From Mitsuokella sp. oral taxon 131 str. W9106 (GTDB taxonomy: Bacteria; Bacillota; Negativicutes; Selenomonadales; Selenomonadaceae), in contig NZ_KI273050.1 in the NCBI RefSeq assembly GCF_000469545.1, positions 62,001 to 126,000 on the forward strand: a stretch of DNA of 64,000 bases. Direction: 5' to 3'. Positions 46,041 through 54,613 of the stretch are shown here, piece after piece. The position numbers and the translations under genes were made by a program. The notes beneath the pieces were generated by a model. It was not told the origin of the DNA, made no database searches, and saw only the letters and a list, made by a program, of their open reading frames with translations. Within the stretch, counting starts at the first letter, position 1. Each line of letters opens with the position of its first letter.

Positions 46041-46835
46041 ATGTGTATTATGTGCAAACAGTATACGGCAGCGGAACTCGAACAACTTTTTTTATTGGAT
46101 GCAGTGGATCCTGCTCTTTTGGCTCAATGCCGTGCGGACTCGCGCAAAGCCGTTGCACGGCTCGTGCGTCGCCATGATCGTGCGCAGGTGGAAAAGAAGC
46201 GCGTGCTTGCACTCTACGCTTACGAGCATACGGCATGGGAACGCGGGCATGCATGCGTGGCGGGCGTGGACGAAGCGGGCCGCGGCCCGCTCGCTGGCCC
46301 TGTATCCGTCGCGGCCGTGATCCTGCCGCATGATCTTTTCCTGCCAAAGCTCAATGATTCCAAAAAGCTTTCGCCCAAGGTGCGTGAAGCGCTTTTTGCA
46401 GAGATTCAAGAAAAGGCGATTGCCGTTTCGTCTGTCCTCGTTGATGCGAAGACGATCGATCGTATCAATATATATCAAGCGACGATAAACGGCATGTACG
46501 AGGCGGTTTTTTCCTTGGACGAGGAGCCGCAGGAAGTCCTGATCGATGCGGTAAGGCTTGAAAATCTGCCAATGGATTCCCAGTCGATCATAAAGGGGGA
46601 TGCGAAATCCGCTTCGATTGCGGCGGCATCCATCATCGCGAAGGTCACGCGTGACCGCTTGATGGATGAATACGATAAGCTTTATCCGGAATACGGCTTT
46701 GCCAAGCATAAGGGATATGGAACGGCAGAGCATATTGCAGCACTGAAAAAGTATGGGCCTTGTCCCATTCACCGCGTATCATTTGAGCCTGTGCGCTCAA
46801 TGGTGCGAGAATCTACATTACACGAAGGAACGTGA
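46041..46835 (+). CDS. rnhB: ribonuclease HII
   Basis: A 264-residue enzyme that removes ribonucleotides and primer RNA from RNA-DNA hybrids. The active-site motif GVDEAGRGPLAGPV lies near 75, and DAKSASIAAASIIAKVTRD near 190 carries further catalytic aspartates. The roughly 70-residue N-terminal extension is typical of Firmicute RNase HII. The start is ATG 46041, with ATG 46050 an alternative; no clear ribosome site is visible. The rnhB, FliK-like, FlhB-like order matches B. subtilis rnhB-ylqG-ylqH. Confidence 0.96.
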   Translation: MCIMCKQYTAAELEQLFLLDAVDPALLAQCRADSRKAVARLVRRHDRAQVEKKRVLALYAYEHTAWERGHACVAGVDEAGRGPLAGPVSVAAVILPHDLFLPKLNDSKKLSPKVREALFAEIQEKAIAVSSVLVDAKTIDRINIYQATINGMYEAVFSLDEEPQEVLIDAVRLENLPMDSQSIIKGDAKSASIAAASIIAKVTRDRLMDEYDKLYPEYGFAKHKGYGTAEHIAALKKYGPCPIHRVSFEPVRSMVRESTLHEGT

Positions 46836-46840
46836 CTAAG

Positions 46841-48985
46841 ATGCCATTGGAAACGAATCCAGTCGGAATAAGACCTGTCAGTAGCCCACAGCAGACGGGA
46901 CAGACGGAAGGCGTAAGCAGAAAGGGCGATGGAGGTTCATCGGCGGCATTCAGCCAGCGGACGGATGTTTCCATTCAGAATGCCGTCGATGATATGGCAG
47001 GCATTTTATCGAAGATATCGCAGACGGAAGTCGACGCGGTGGACAAAATGCCACAAGATCTTCAAAAGGTCATTGAGAATGTCATGAAGCAGGCATTTTC
47101 CTTTGATGAGACGATTGCCAAGGGGCTTGGCAGCGCCATGGAAAGCCAACGCTTTTCGATGGATCAGCTTGGCACGCTTGCACGCATGATGTTTCAGCTC
47201 GGCACACTTGCGGAGAAGAACGTCTCAGCGGATGCGAGCGAGACGATGCAGGCACTCTTGACGAATTTGAAAGCGAGCCTTGTCGATGCAGGCGGGCAGA
47301 CATTGGAGCCGGTCCTCTTGAGCAAGGCAGCATTCGAGCTCTTGGATGAAAAGACAATGGCGGATCTGCCGCAAGACCTGCAGAAACTCTTGCAGGCACT
47401 TCAGCCTGAGGGACAGGCGACGACGGGGCTTCCCGCAGGTGAATCGGGTCCGCTTGGCTTCCTCAAGCAGATGGTGGAGCTGCTCATGCCACGGCCGGCG
47501 GCAGGAATTGCCGTGCAGACGGGGACGGCAGGGCAGGAGGGCGTGGCGCAAAGTCTGTCTGGCATGACGCCGCAGGAACAGGCAAGTGGCGTACCGCAGC
47601 AGGCTGGAAGCGTGCCTGCCGGGCAGGCACGATCGAATGTGTCGGCACAAGGACAGCGCACGGGTGCGCTGGTGCAGGGGCAACAAGCGAACGGCGCATC
47701 GCAGCAGGCAGGAAATACGCCTGTCGGCCAGACACCCGCCAGTGCGCCTGCACAGGAACAGGGTGCCAATGCAGCGACGCAGGGGCAAGCGGGCAGCGCG
47801 ACGCAGCAGGCGGAAAATGGACCGGCGCAGGGACAACGTGCGAATGCCGCAGCGCAGCAGGCAGGAAGCACGACTGCTGGACAGGCACAATCGAATGTAC
47901 CGGCACAAGGGCAGACCGCAAGCGCAACGCAGCAAGGACAACAGAACGCTTCTCTGCAAGGACAGGCACGACCGATGCCAGAAGAGTCCAATCCGATACC
48001 TGCTGCGGCACAGCAGACGAATATGAAAAATCAAGGTGTGGCTGCCCAGCAAATGCCTCTATCCGCACAACGACATGGGGAAGCACCTGCTGGACAGCCA
48101 CGAGGGACGACGGCTTCTCCCCATCCACAGCAGCCAATGCAGGATGCGGGCAGAATCGCTTCGCAGGGGGTGCAGACGACAGGGGCGGCACACGAGAAGA
48201 ATCCAGTTCAGTCGGCTATGCAGCAGGCGAAATCAGAACTCATGAGCCAAGAGATGGAGAACACGCCGCATACGGCGACGGTCATGAAGGATTTGGCACA
48301 GCTCCTCCTAAAGGATGCGACGCTCACGCAAAAGGATATGCTTCTTTTGCAGAGCTTCGTCAACGGAAAAACGGCACTCATGAGCCAAAAAGAAGCCAAC
48401 CAGCTTCAGCTTCTCATTCGCATTTGCCAGCAGAACGTTCCTGCAACGGTACAGCAGGCGGCGGTTCAGCAGAATATGCCGGATCTGCCGCGCCTTTGGG
48501 CGTTTATGCAGCTTTGCGATATGACGAATGCGCGGAAGATGACGGAACGGCAGTACAAGAAGGCGGGCAAGGATCTCGCGGCGTTCGTCCAGTCCATGAA
48601 GGGGTCGATGGGCGGCGATCTCTCCGAGGTGCGTGGACAGCGTGCCCTGAACTTCATGATGCCGATCTACATGGGCGAGAACGAAAAGAGCTATCCTGCC
48701 TATATCCACGTCTACTACGAAAAAACACCCGACAAGATGACGGGAAAGATGAAAAAAGAGACGTGGCTTCGCATCTGCGTGCTGACGGACAACATCGGCG
48801 CGGTCGAACTCACGTGCCGCGTCTATCAGGATAACCAGCTCGATGTGCGCCTCTTCTTCTCGGATACCGATTCTGCGGATGACTTCCGCGACTCCTTGCA
48901 GGATATCCGAAAGAAGATGCGTGGACTCAAACTAAAGCTCGGCGACATCCGAATCGGTTCAGCGGGAGAGCGTCGTTTTATTTGA
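46841..48985 (+). CDS. FliK-like/YlqG-type protein with Q/A/G-rich low-complexity middle
   Basis: A 714-residue protein in three parts. A helical N-terminal region runs to about 230. A low-complexity centre of about 230-430 is built of imperfect QQAG..GQ..N..AQGQ units. A folded C-terminal domain (about 470-714) ends LKLKLGDIRIGS, similar in style to flagellar hook-length-control C-terminal domains. No signal peptide or membrane helix. ATG 46841 has AAGGAA 10 bp upstream; GTG 46832 overlaps the rnhB stop but has no room for a ribosome site. It pairs with the FlhB-tail gene next to it. Function unknown. Confidence 0.7.
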   Translation: MPLETNPVGIRPVSSPQQTGQTEGVSRKGDGGSSAAFSQRTDVSIQNAVDDMAGILSKISQTEVDAVDKMPQDLQKVIENVMKQAFSFDETIAKGLGSAMESQRFSMDQLGTLARMMFQLGTLAEKNVSADASETMQALLTNLKASLVDAGGQTLEPVLLSKAAFELLDEKTMADLPQDLQKLLQALQPEGQATTGLPAGESGPLGFLKQMVELLMPRPAAGIAVQTGTAGQEGVAQSLSGMTPQEQASGVPQQAGSVPAGQARSNVSAQGQRTGALVQGQQANGASQQAGNTPVGQTPASAPAQEQGANAATQGQAGSATQQAENGPAQGQRANAAAQQAGSTTAGQAQSNVPAQGQTASATQQGQQNASLQGQARPMPEESNPIPAAAQQTNMKNQGVAAQQMPLSAQRHGEAPAGQPRGTTASPHPQQPMQDAGRIASQGVQTTGAAHEKNPVQSAMQQAKSELMSQEMENTPHTATVMKDLAQLLLKDATLTQKDMLLLQSFVNGKTALMSQKEANQLQLLIRICQQNVPATVQQAAVQQNMPDLPRLWAFMQLCDMTNARKMTERQYKKAGKDLAAFVQSMKGSMGGDLSEVRGQRALNFMMPIYMGENEKSYPAYIHVYYEKTPDKMTGKMKKETWLRICVLTDNIGAVELTCRVYQDNQLDVRLFFSDTDSADDFRDSLQDIRKKMRGLKLKLGDIRIGSAGERRFI

Positions 48986-49022
48986 GACAGAAGAAAGATA
49001 ACCCGATTTGCCAGGTGAGGAA

Positions 49023-49343
49023 ATGATACAAGACAGCGAACGCGAGCCATCCGAAGGTCAGAACGCCGCACAAGGCACAGAGCATAAAGCGGTAGCGCTT
49101 CACTACGACAGTGCCGAGAACGTCGCGCCAAAAGTCGTGGCGAAAGGACGTGGACACGTTGCCGAGCGCATCTTGGAGCTCGCACAGAATAGCGGCGTAC
49201 CCGTTTATCAAAACAAAACATTGGTCAACATGCTCATCGCACTTGAAATTGACCGTGAGATCCCGCCGGATCTTTATCGTGCCGTGGCGGAAATCATGGC
49301 GCATGTCTATCGGATCGACAAGAAATCGGAGAAAAGGGAATAG
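49023..49343 (+). CDS. FlhB C-terminal-domain-like cytoplasmic protein (YlqH-like)
   Basis: A 106-residue protein. AVALHYDSAENVAPKVVAKGRGHVAERILELAQNSGVPVYQNKTLVNMLIALEIDREIPPDLYRAVAEIMAHVYRI is the FlhB cytoplasmic-tail fold, without FlhB's membrane part. The self-cleaving NPTH of FlhB is replaced by the EN-V-P region, so it probably does not autocleave. ATG 49023 follows AGGTGAGG. In flagella, FliK and the FlhB tail interact to switch export substrates; the same pair here outside flagellar genes may keep that interaction. This is inference. Confidence 0.85.
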   Translation: MIQDSEREPSEGQNAAQGTEHKAVALHYDSAENVAPKVVAKGRGHVAERILELAQNSGVPVYQNKTLVNMLIALEIDREIPPDLYRAVAEIMAHVYRIDKKSEKRE

Positions 49344-49358
49344 GGGCAGGCGAACGCC

Positions 49359-50081
49359 ATGAAAAGGAGTCATATTGTTGGGATTGCCTTCGCCGTGTAT
49401 CTCTTTTTCCTTGTCATTGGTGGAACGGTTTGCTACGTTTTGCATACGCATCAAGAGGCGGAACGAGAGGCAATGCCGTCGTATGCAGCGCCGCCCGGAC
49501 AGCAGGAGGAAATGAAGAAGGCATCAAAAGCACAGGAGGATTCTTCACGGCATGAGTCGGAGCGGAAAGAAGCGGAGCACGAAAAACAAATCGATGCGCT
49601 CAAGGCGACCATGCATGAGAAGGTCATCGACGGCGTGACGTACTATACGCACGACTACGACGACGCGCCGACGCCCGGCGTCTACCTGCGCCCATTCGTC
49701 GCCGTCGACGGCTATGGAAACGCCGTGATCAAGCATGATATATACTACTACTATACACTGGATGATCCCGCGCGGACAGACTGGATATTCGGCGACCATC
49801 TCGATATCACTGCCGATGGCGTGACAATGACAGAGCTTCTCGATACGAAAAAGCTGCATAAAAAATTGGCACAGAACGTCGAGTATTTATCCGAGCATTA
49901 CGTTCTGAATGCGGATGCGGAAGTCGTGCAGGCATTACGGAATGTGGGAAATGCCGCTGCGGCATCCATTCGCTATTACAAACTAGGCGGAAAGGAGCGC
50001 TGCCACGAATTGAGCGCGGAGGAGCGCCGACGGATTCATGATATGGTTGCACTCTACGACCTGCTAAAAGAAGACGAGTAA
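49359..50081 (+). CDS. unknown membrane-anchored protein
   Basis: A 240-residue protein. One N-terminal membrane helix (IVGIAFAVYLFFLVIGGTVCYVL) is followed by a charged, probably disordered or coiled stretch (about 35-80) and a globular region with many tyrosines and aspartates (YYTHDYDDAPTPGVYLRPFV). It is likely exported but anchored. It follows the FlhB-like gene by 15 bp and may be the last gene of that operon. I do not recognise a family. Confidence 0.7.
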   Translation: MKRSHIVGIAFAVYLFFLVIGGTVCYVLHTHQEAEREAMPSYAAPPGQQEEMKKASKAQEDSSRHESERKEAEHEKQIDALKATMHEKVIDGVTYYTHDYDDAPTPGVYLRPFVAVDGYGNAVIKHDIYYYYTLDDPARTDWIFGDHLDITADGVTMTELLDTKKLHKKLAQNVEYLSEHYVLNADAEVVQALRNVGNAAAASIRYYKLGGKERCHELSAEERRRIHDMVALYDLLKEDE

Positions 50082-50092
50082 GATAAGATATG

Positions 50093-50126
50093 AAAAGGGG
50101 GCGTGTCGTACCTTGCGACACGCCCC
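50093..50126 (-). terminator. terminator of ilvD
   Basis: GGGGCGTGTCG and CGACACGCCCC form an 11-bp stem with a 7-base loop. On the minus strand a T-run (50093-50096) follows. In the plus direction it lacks a T-run, but it may still slow transcripts from the converging gene. Confidence 0.88.
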
Positions 50127-50140
50127 GAAATACGATGCGG

Positions 50141-51793
50141 TTACTTCAGGATTGCACCCGTGGAAGCCGACGTCGTAAGCTTTGCGTAGCGGGCGAGATA
50201 GCCCGTCTTGATCTTTGGCTCAGGTTTCTTCCAGTTTGCCTTGCGCGCTGCGAGTTCCTCGTCGGAGACCGCAAGCTTGAGCTTGCGGTTCGGGATGTCG
50301 ATCGTGATCGTATCGCCGTCCTCCAGGAAGGCAATCGGGCCGCCTTCCATTGCCTCAGGTGAGACGTGACCGACGCAAGCACCTTGGCTTGCCCCACTGA
50401 AACGACCATCTGTGATCAGACCGACTTTGAGACCGCGTCCCGTGATGACTGCCGTCGGGTTTAGCATTTCCTGCATGCCAGGACCGCCCTTCGGCCCTTC
50501 GTAGCGAATGACGACGACATCGCCGTCGTGGATCTTGCCTGCCATGATCGCGTCGCACGCCTCTGTTTCGGAGTTGTAGCACTTCGCCTTGCCCGTGTAC
50601 GTGAGCATGTCCTCTGCGACAGCAGATGCCTTGACGACGGCATAGTCGGGCGCGAGATTGCCCGAGAGGATTGCGATGCCGCCTTCCTTGCGGTACGGTT
50701 CCTCGACGCTGTGAATGACCGTGCGGTCGAGTACGCGCGCATTCTTGATGCGGCTCTCTAGTGTGCCCGTGACCGTCAGCGCATCGAGATGGATGAGATC
50801 CTTCTTTGCGAGCTCATTCATGACGGCGGAAATGCCGCCTGCCTCGTTGAGATCCGTCATGTGATGCTTGCCTGCCGGGCTGAGCTTCGTGATGTACGGC
50901 GTGCGGCGTGAAATCTCGTCAAAGAGCGGCGTGGGCAGTGTGATTCCTGCCTCGTGTGCAATCGCCGTGAGGTGGAGCACCGTATTGGACGAGCCGCCAA
51001 TGCCCATATCGACCGTAATCGCATTCTCGAATGCCTTGCGCGTCATGATATCACGCGGCTTGATATCGCGATTGACGAGGTCGAGGATGACTTCGCCCGC
51101 ACGCTTCGCGAGGAGCCGACGGTCGCCCGTATAGGCGGCAGGAATGGTGCCGTTTCCGGGAAGCCCCATGCCGAGGACTTCTGTCAGGGAATTCATCGTA
51201 TTTGCTGTGAATAGACCTGCACAGGAGCCGCAGCCCGGACAGCATTCCGTTTCGAGCTGTGCCATCTCTGCGGCGTCCATCTCGCCGGCAGCAAACTTGC
51301 CCGCTGCTTCAAATGCTTGGCTGACGCTGACGTCATGACCATGATGCCGGCCGGGGAGCATCGGACCGCCCGATACGACGATGCAGGGAATATTGAGCCG
51401 TGCCGCTGCCATGAGCATGCCGGGGACAACTTTGTCACAGTTTGGGATGAGCACGAGTCCGTCAAAGCCGGATGCCATCGTGACTGCTTCAATCGAGTCT
51501 GCAATGAGCTCGCGGCTTGCGAGGGAGTATTTCATGCCTGTGTGCCCCATCGCGATGCCGTCGCAGACACCGATCGCAGGGAACTCAATCGGCGTCCCGC
51601 CGGCCGCTGCGACGCCCAGCTTCGCCATATCGGCAATTTCGCGCAAATGGATATGGCCGGGGATGATCTCGTTGAACGAGTTGCAGATGCCGATGAGCGG
51701 CTTCTTGAGATCTTCTGGGCCATAGCCGTTCGCATGGAATAAGGAACGATGCGCACAGCGCGTTGCGCCTTTCTTTACAATATCACTTCTCAT
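50141..51793 (-). CDS. ilvD: dihydroxy-acid dehydratase
   Basis: A 550-residue iron-sulfur enzyme that dehydrates 2,3-dihydroxy-3-methylbutanoate and the matching pentanoate in valine and isoleucine (and pantothenate) synthesis. Cluster and active-site cysteines are seen in NCDKVVPG near 120 and [18 protein letters not shown] near 190. GRFSGASQG near 470 holds an active-site serine. AGGAGAG lies before ATG 51793. It is transcribed alone, not inside an ilv-leu operon. No T-box is visible in its short leader. Confidence 0.97.
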   Translation of the reverse strand: MRSDIVKKGATRCAHRSLFHANGYGPEDLKKPLIGICNSFNEIIPGHIHLREIADMAKLGVAAAGGTPIEFPAIGVCDGIAMGHTGMKYSLASRELIADSIEAVTMASGFDGLVLIPNCDKVVPGMLMAAARLNIPCIVVSGGPMLPGRHHGHDVSVSQAFEAAGKFAAGEMDAAEMAQLETECCPGCGSCAGLFTANTMNSLTEVLGMGLPGNGTIPAAYTGDRRLLAKRAGEVILDLVNRDIKPRDIMTRKAFENAITVDMGIGGSSNTVLHLTAIAHEAGITLPTPLFDEISRRTPYITKLSPAGKHHMTDLNEAGGISAVMNELAKKDLIHLDALTVTGTLESRIKNARVLDRTVIHSVEEPYRKEGGIAILSGNLAPDYAVVKASAVAEDMLTYTGKAKCYNSETEACDAIMAGKIHDGDVVVIRYEGPKGGPGMQEMLNPTAVITGRGLKVGLITDGRFSGASQGACVGHVSPEAMEGGPIAFLEDGDTITIDIPNRKLKLAVSDEELAARKANWKKPEPKIKTGYLARYAKLTTSASTGAILK

Positions 51794-51855
51794 AACAAGC
51801 TCTCCTAATTTTATGGTACCACAATGCTTCCCGTATGGATTACGGGATAGGATTT

Positions 51856-51884
51856 AGTTTACAGCATTACGTTTGAAAGGTCAA
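51856..51884 (-). promoter_or_regulatory. sigma-A promoter of ilvD
   Basis: On the minus strand, TTGACC (51879-51884), a 17-bp spacer and TAAACT (51856-51861). A small stem (CCCGTA/TACGGG) lies in the leader. The remaining stretch to the rubrerythrin gene (about 51885-52060) shows nothing I can name. Confidence 0.65.
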
Positions 51885-52060
51885 ATATGCAATATGAAGC
51901 ATGCCCATGTCACAGTGGGGGCGAAGCAATGGAAAGCAAGCATCTCGGGCAGCGGCGGCGTATAGGCGTATAGAATATGGCTGCCAGTTGGACGATTCAG
52001 CGGACAAGTCCTTTTATCGCGTCATTTGCTGCTGGCATTCCGCTGGATAGGATGCAAACA

Positions 52061-52093
52061 AAAAATGCCCCAAGGCGCAATGACCTTGAGGCG
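52061..52093 (-). terminator. terminator of the rubrerythrin gene
   Basis: On the minus strand, GCCTCAAGG-TCATTGCG-CCTTGGGGC followed by ATTTTTTG. Confidence 0.88.
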
Positions 52094-52109
52094 GGGGGAA
52101 GAGACGACC

Positions 52110-52658
52110 TTATTCTTTGCCGAAGTAGCGGTCAAAGAGACCTTTAAAGCCGCAGCCGTGGCGCGCTTCGTCCTTTGCCATCTCGTGGACGGTGTCGTGG
52201 ATGGCGTCGAGGTTGAGCTGCTTTGCGAGCGTTGCGAGCTCTTTCTTGCCTGCGCAAGCGCCGTGCTCTGCGTCGATGCGCATCTGCAGGTTCTTCTTCG
52301 TGCTGTTCGTGACGACTTCACCGAGAAGCTCTGCGAACTTCGATGCGTGCTCTGCTTCCTCGAACGCATAGCGTTTGAACGCCTCTGCGATCTCGGGGTA
52401 GCCTTCGCGGTCTGCCTGACGGCTCATTGCGAGGTACATGCCGACTTCGGAGCATTCGCCTGTGAAGTTCTGGCGCAGGCCTTCGAGAATGCGCGGGTCA
52501 ACGTCCTTTGCGACGCCGATGCGATGTTCGTCCGCGAAGACAAGGTCGCCCGTCTGCTCGACGAACTTGGACTTCGGTGCCTTGCAGATCGGGCACTCGT
52601 TCGGTGCTTCTTCGCCTTCAAAAACATAACCGCAAACGCTGCAAACAAACTTCTTCAT
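52110..52658 (-). CDS. rbr: reverse rubrerythrin (rubredoxin domain at N-terminus)
   Basis: A 182-residue peroxide-scavenging protein. An N-terminal rubredoxin iron site is formed by [10 protein letters not shown] and CPICKAP (about residues 5-25). A ferritin-like diiron domain follows, with [37 protein letters not shown] and [13 protein letters not shown] supplying glutamates and histidines. The usual order is reversed. Such proteins reduce hydrogen peroxide and oxygen with NAD(P)H-derived electrons in anaerobes. Start 52658 has TAGGAGG upstream. Monocistronic. Confidence 0.95.
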   Translation of the reverse strand: MKKFVCSVCGYVFEGEEAPNECPICKAPKSKFVEQTGDLVFADEHRIGVAKDVDPRILEGLRQNFTGECSEVGMYLAMSRQADREGYPEIAEAFKRYAFEEAEHASKFAELLGEVVTNSTKKNLQMRIDAEHGACAGKKELATLAKQLNLDAIHDTVHEMAKDEARHGCGFKGLFDRYFGKE

Positions 52659-52744
52659 GATAAAACCTCCTAAAACACAATACATATCCGATTCATTCGA
52701 TTTGGCCTCACGGGCTTGCTCATCTGCTCGCTCGGTATGGCTTT

Positions 52745-52750
52745 ATTATA
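52745..52750 (-). promoter_or_regulatory. -10 box of the rubrerythrin promoter
   Basis: TATAAT on the minus strand about 87 bp upstream of the start. The -35 is poor (TTTTTA at 17 bp), which would fit an activated or derepressed oxidative-stress gene. No convincing PerR box was seen. Confidence 0.45.
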
Positions 52751-52895
52751 CGTGAGGAACAGAAAAATAAAAATGATGGAATATAGCGATTGAAGGAGAA
52801 TATATTTATATCTCTCAATAAATCACCATATATCTCGTATTATCGCATTATTTTATAAAAAATATCTATAAATAATAATTACTGTTTGTCGCTTG

Positions 52896-52924
52896 TTTAC
52901 CGTGATTTATGTTCGTGCTATAAT
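52896..52924 (+). promoter_or_regulatory. promoter of the tsaE-tsaB-rimI-tsaD operon
   Basis: TTTACC (52896-52901), 17 bp, and an extended -10 TG-C-TATAAT (52916-52924). The DNA just upstream (about 52795-52890) is very AT-rich, as in an UP element, and otherwise empty. Confidence 0.78.
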
Positions 52925-52989
52925 AAATGAAAATAAAGGGCTGATTTTGCTTTGTGGCCATTTCGTTTATAGGAGAGAAAGCTAACAAT

Positions 52990-53475
52990 ATGTTTACCTG
53001 TACGACGCATTCCCCTGAGGAAACAGAAGGGCTTGCCGAGCTTGTCGGAAAACGGATTCGAGAAGGGACGGTGCTCTGCCTCGTCGGTGATCTTGGCGCG
53101 GGCAAGACGCTTTTTGTGAAGAGCCTTGCCCGTACGCTTGGCGTCGAAGGTTCGGTAACGAGCCCGACGTTCAATCTGATGCATGTATATGACGGAATTT
53201 GCCCGATATATCACTTTGATCTCTACCGTTTGAAACGGGAGGAGGAGCTTGACGAGATCGGGTTTTACGAGTATACGGAGAATGCGCAGGATTCGGAAGG
53301 CCTGGTGATCATTGAGTGGCCGGACAAGTTCCCGTCCTGCATGCCGAAGGATTACGTCGAGGTTCGCATTGTGCAGACAGGTGAAACCGAACGCGCGCTG
53401 ACGTTTTCGAGTGTCGGCACGTACTATGACAAATTCGTGAAGGAGCTGGAATCATTTGTCCATCTTGGCCATTGA
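52990..53475 (+). CDS. tsaE: TsaE, ATPase for tRNA t6A modification
   Basis: A 161-residue P-loop ATPase with GDLGAGKTLFVKSLAR (Walker A near 37), TSPTFNLMHVY and HFDLYRL, all conserved in TsaE. It reactivates the TsaB-TsaD complex that puts threonylcarbamoyl on A37 of ANN-reading tRNAs. The start ATG 52990 is 13 bp from AGGAGA, a long spacing. The tsaB gene begins within its last 20 bp. Confidence 0.95.
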   Translation: MFTCTTHSPEETEGLAELVGKRIREGTVLCLVGDLGAGKTLFVKSLARTLGVEGSVTSPTFNLMHVYDGICPIYHFDLYRLKREEELDEIGFYEYTENAQDSEGLVIIEWPDKFPSCMPKDYVEVRIVQTGETERALTFSSVGTYYDKFVKELESFVHLGH

Positions 53476-54163
53476 CACAGCGACGCAGGTATCGAGCGTT
53501 GCGGTGGCTTCGCGTGAAAAACTTTCTGCGGAACTCACGGTGCAGGCGAGCCTTATGCATTCGGAGACGCTCATGCCACACGTCGAGCAGGTGCTTCGCA
53601 TGGCAGGTTGCAGGAAGGAGGAGCTGGAAGGCATTGCGGTCAGTATTGGACCAGGCTCTTTCACGGGACTTCGCATCGGTCTTGCGGCGGCGAAGGCGAT
53701 GGGCTACGCGCTTTCCGTTCCCGTTGTCGGTGTTTCGACGCTCGAAGCGCTTGCGTGCCACTATCCTGTCCCCAACGTGTGCGTCGTGTGTATGCTCGAT
53801 GCACAAAAAGGCAATGCCTACGTCGGACAGTACCATTGGGAGAACGGCGTGCTCGTGGAGGTCGCTCCTGTTGTGGTGCAGTCTCTTTCCGAGGCGATCC
53901 AGTCGTGTGCTATGGCAGGAGAGTCGGTCGTCCTCCTAGGCGATGTGATGCAAAAAAAGCGTGATCGCCTTACGCTTCCTGCAAATGTCGCGATTGCCCC
54001 CGCGCATCTTGTCATGCCGCGCGCTGCATGTGTGGCGATGCGCGGCCTCTCGCGCCTCGCGGCGGGCGAATCCGATCCTATCATGACGCTTGAGCCGTGC
54101 TACATTCGCCGCAGCGAGGCGGAGGTCTTGTGGGAGAAACGCCATGCGGAGGCAGGGAAATGA
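53456..54163 (+). CDS. tsaB: TsaB, partner of TsaD in t6A synthesis
   Basis: A 235-residue ASKHA-fold protein starting SILAIDTATQVSSVAVASRE, with SIGPGSFTGLRIGLAAAKAM near 70 as the typical signature. TTG 53456 is the likely start, with AAGGAG 10 bp upstream, inside the end of tsaE. It overlaps rimI by 4 bp. It scaffolds TsaD and TsaE. Confidence 0.95.
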   Translation: MSILAIDTATQVSSVAVASREKLSAELTVQASLMHSETLMPHVEQVLRMAGCRKEELEGIAVSIGPGSFTGLRIGLAAAKAMGYALSVPVVGVSTLEALACHYPVPNVCVVCMLDAQKGNAYVGQYHWENGVLVEVAPVVVQSLSEAIQSCAMAGESVVLLGDVMQKKRDRLTLPANVAIAPAHLVMPRAACVAMRGLSRLAAGESDPIMTLEPCYIRRSEAEVLWEKRHAEAGK

Positions 54164-54603
54164 ATGTATCGGTTCGATCTATGGTGCCGAACGATGCAGA
54201 GGCGGTCGAAGCCGTTGAAAAGGCGTCATTTCCCGTTCCGTGGTCGCGTGAGTCGTTTTGGCGCGAAGCAGCGAATGAAAATACGTGCTACCTGCTCGCA
54301 CTCGATGGCGAGTCGGTTATCGGCTACGTCGGCTGCTGGATCCTTTCGGGGGAAGCGCAGGTCACGAATATTGCGCTTCTGCCGGATTACCGCGGAAAAG
54401 GCGTTGGCACGATGCTGTTCGGCGCGGTGATCGAGGCGGCAAAGGAACGCGGCGCGACGGCGATGACGCTCGAGGTGCGCCCGTCCAATACGGCGGCGCG
54501 CGCGCTCTACGCACACTATGGATTTTGCGAAGCGGGAGTGCGCAAGGGGTATTACTGTGACAACGGCGAGGACGCCATCATCCTATGGAAGACGAGCTTG
54601 TAA
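54160..54603 (+). CDS. rimI: RimI, ribosomal-protein S18 alanine N-acetyltransferase
   Basis: A 147-residue GNAT acetyltransferase. Acetyl-CoA loop LPDYRGKGVGTMLF near 78, VRPSNTAARALYAHYGFCEAGVRKGYY near the end. ATG 54160 is in an ATGA overlap with tsaB. The tsaB-rimI-tsaD order is widespread in bacteria. Confidence 0.93.
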   Translation: MNVSVRSMVPNDAEAVEAVEKASFPVPWSRESFWREAANENTCYLLALDGESVIGYVGCWILSGEAQVTNIALLPDYRGKGVGTMLFGAVIEAAKERGATAMTLEVRPSNTAARALYAHYGFCEAGVRKGYYCDNGEDAIILWKTSL

Positions 54604-54613
54604 GGAGAAGATT

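Noticed and set aside
51794-51900. T-box or branched-chain amino-acid riboswitch before ilvD
   Set aside because: The leader is short, with only one small stem; no T-box motif or specifier loop is visible.
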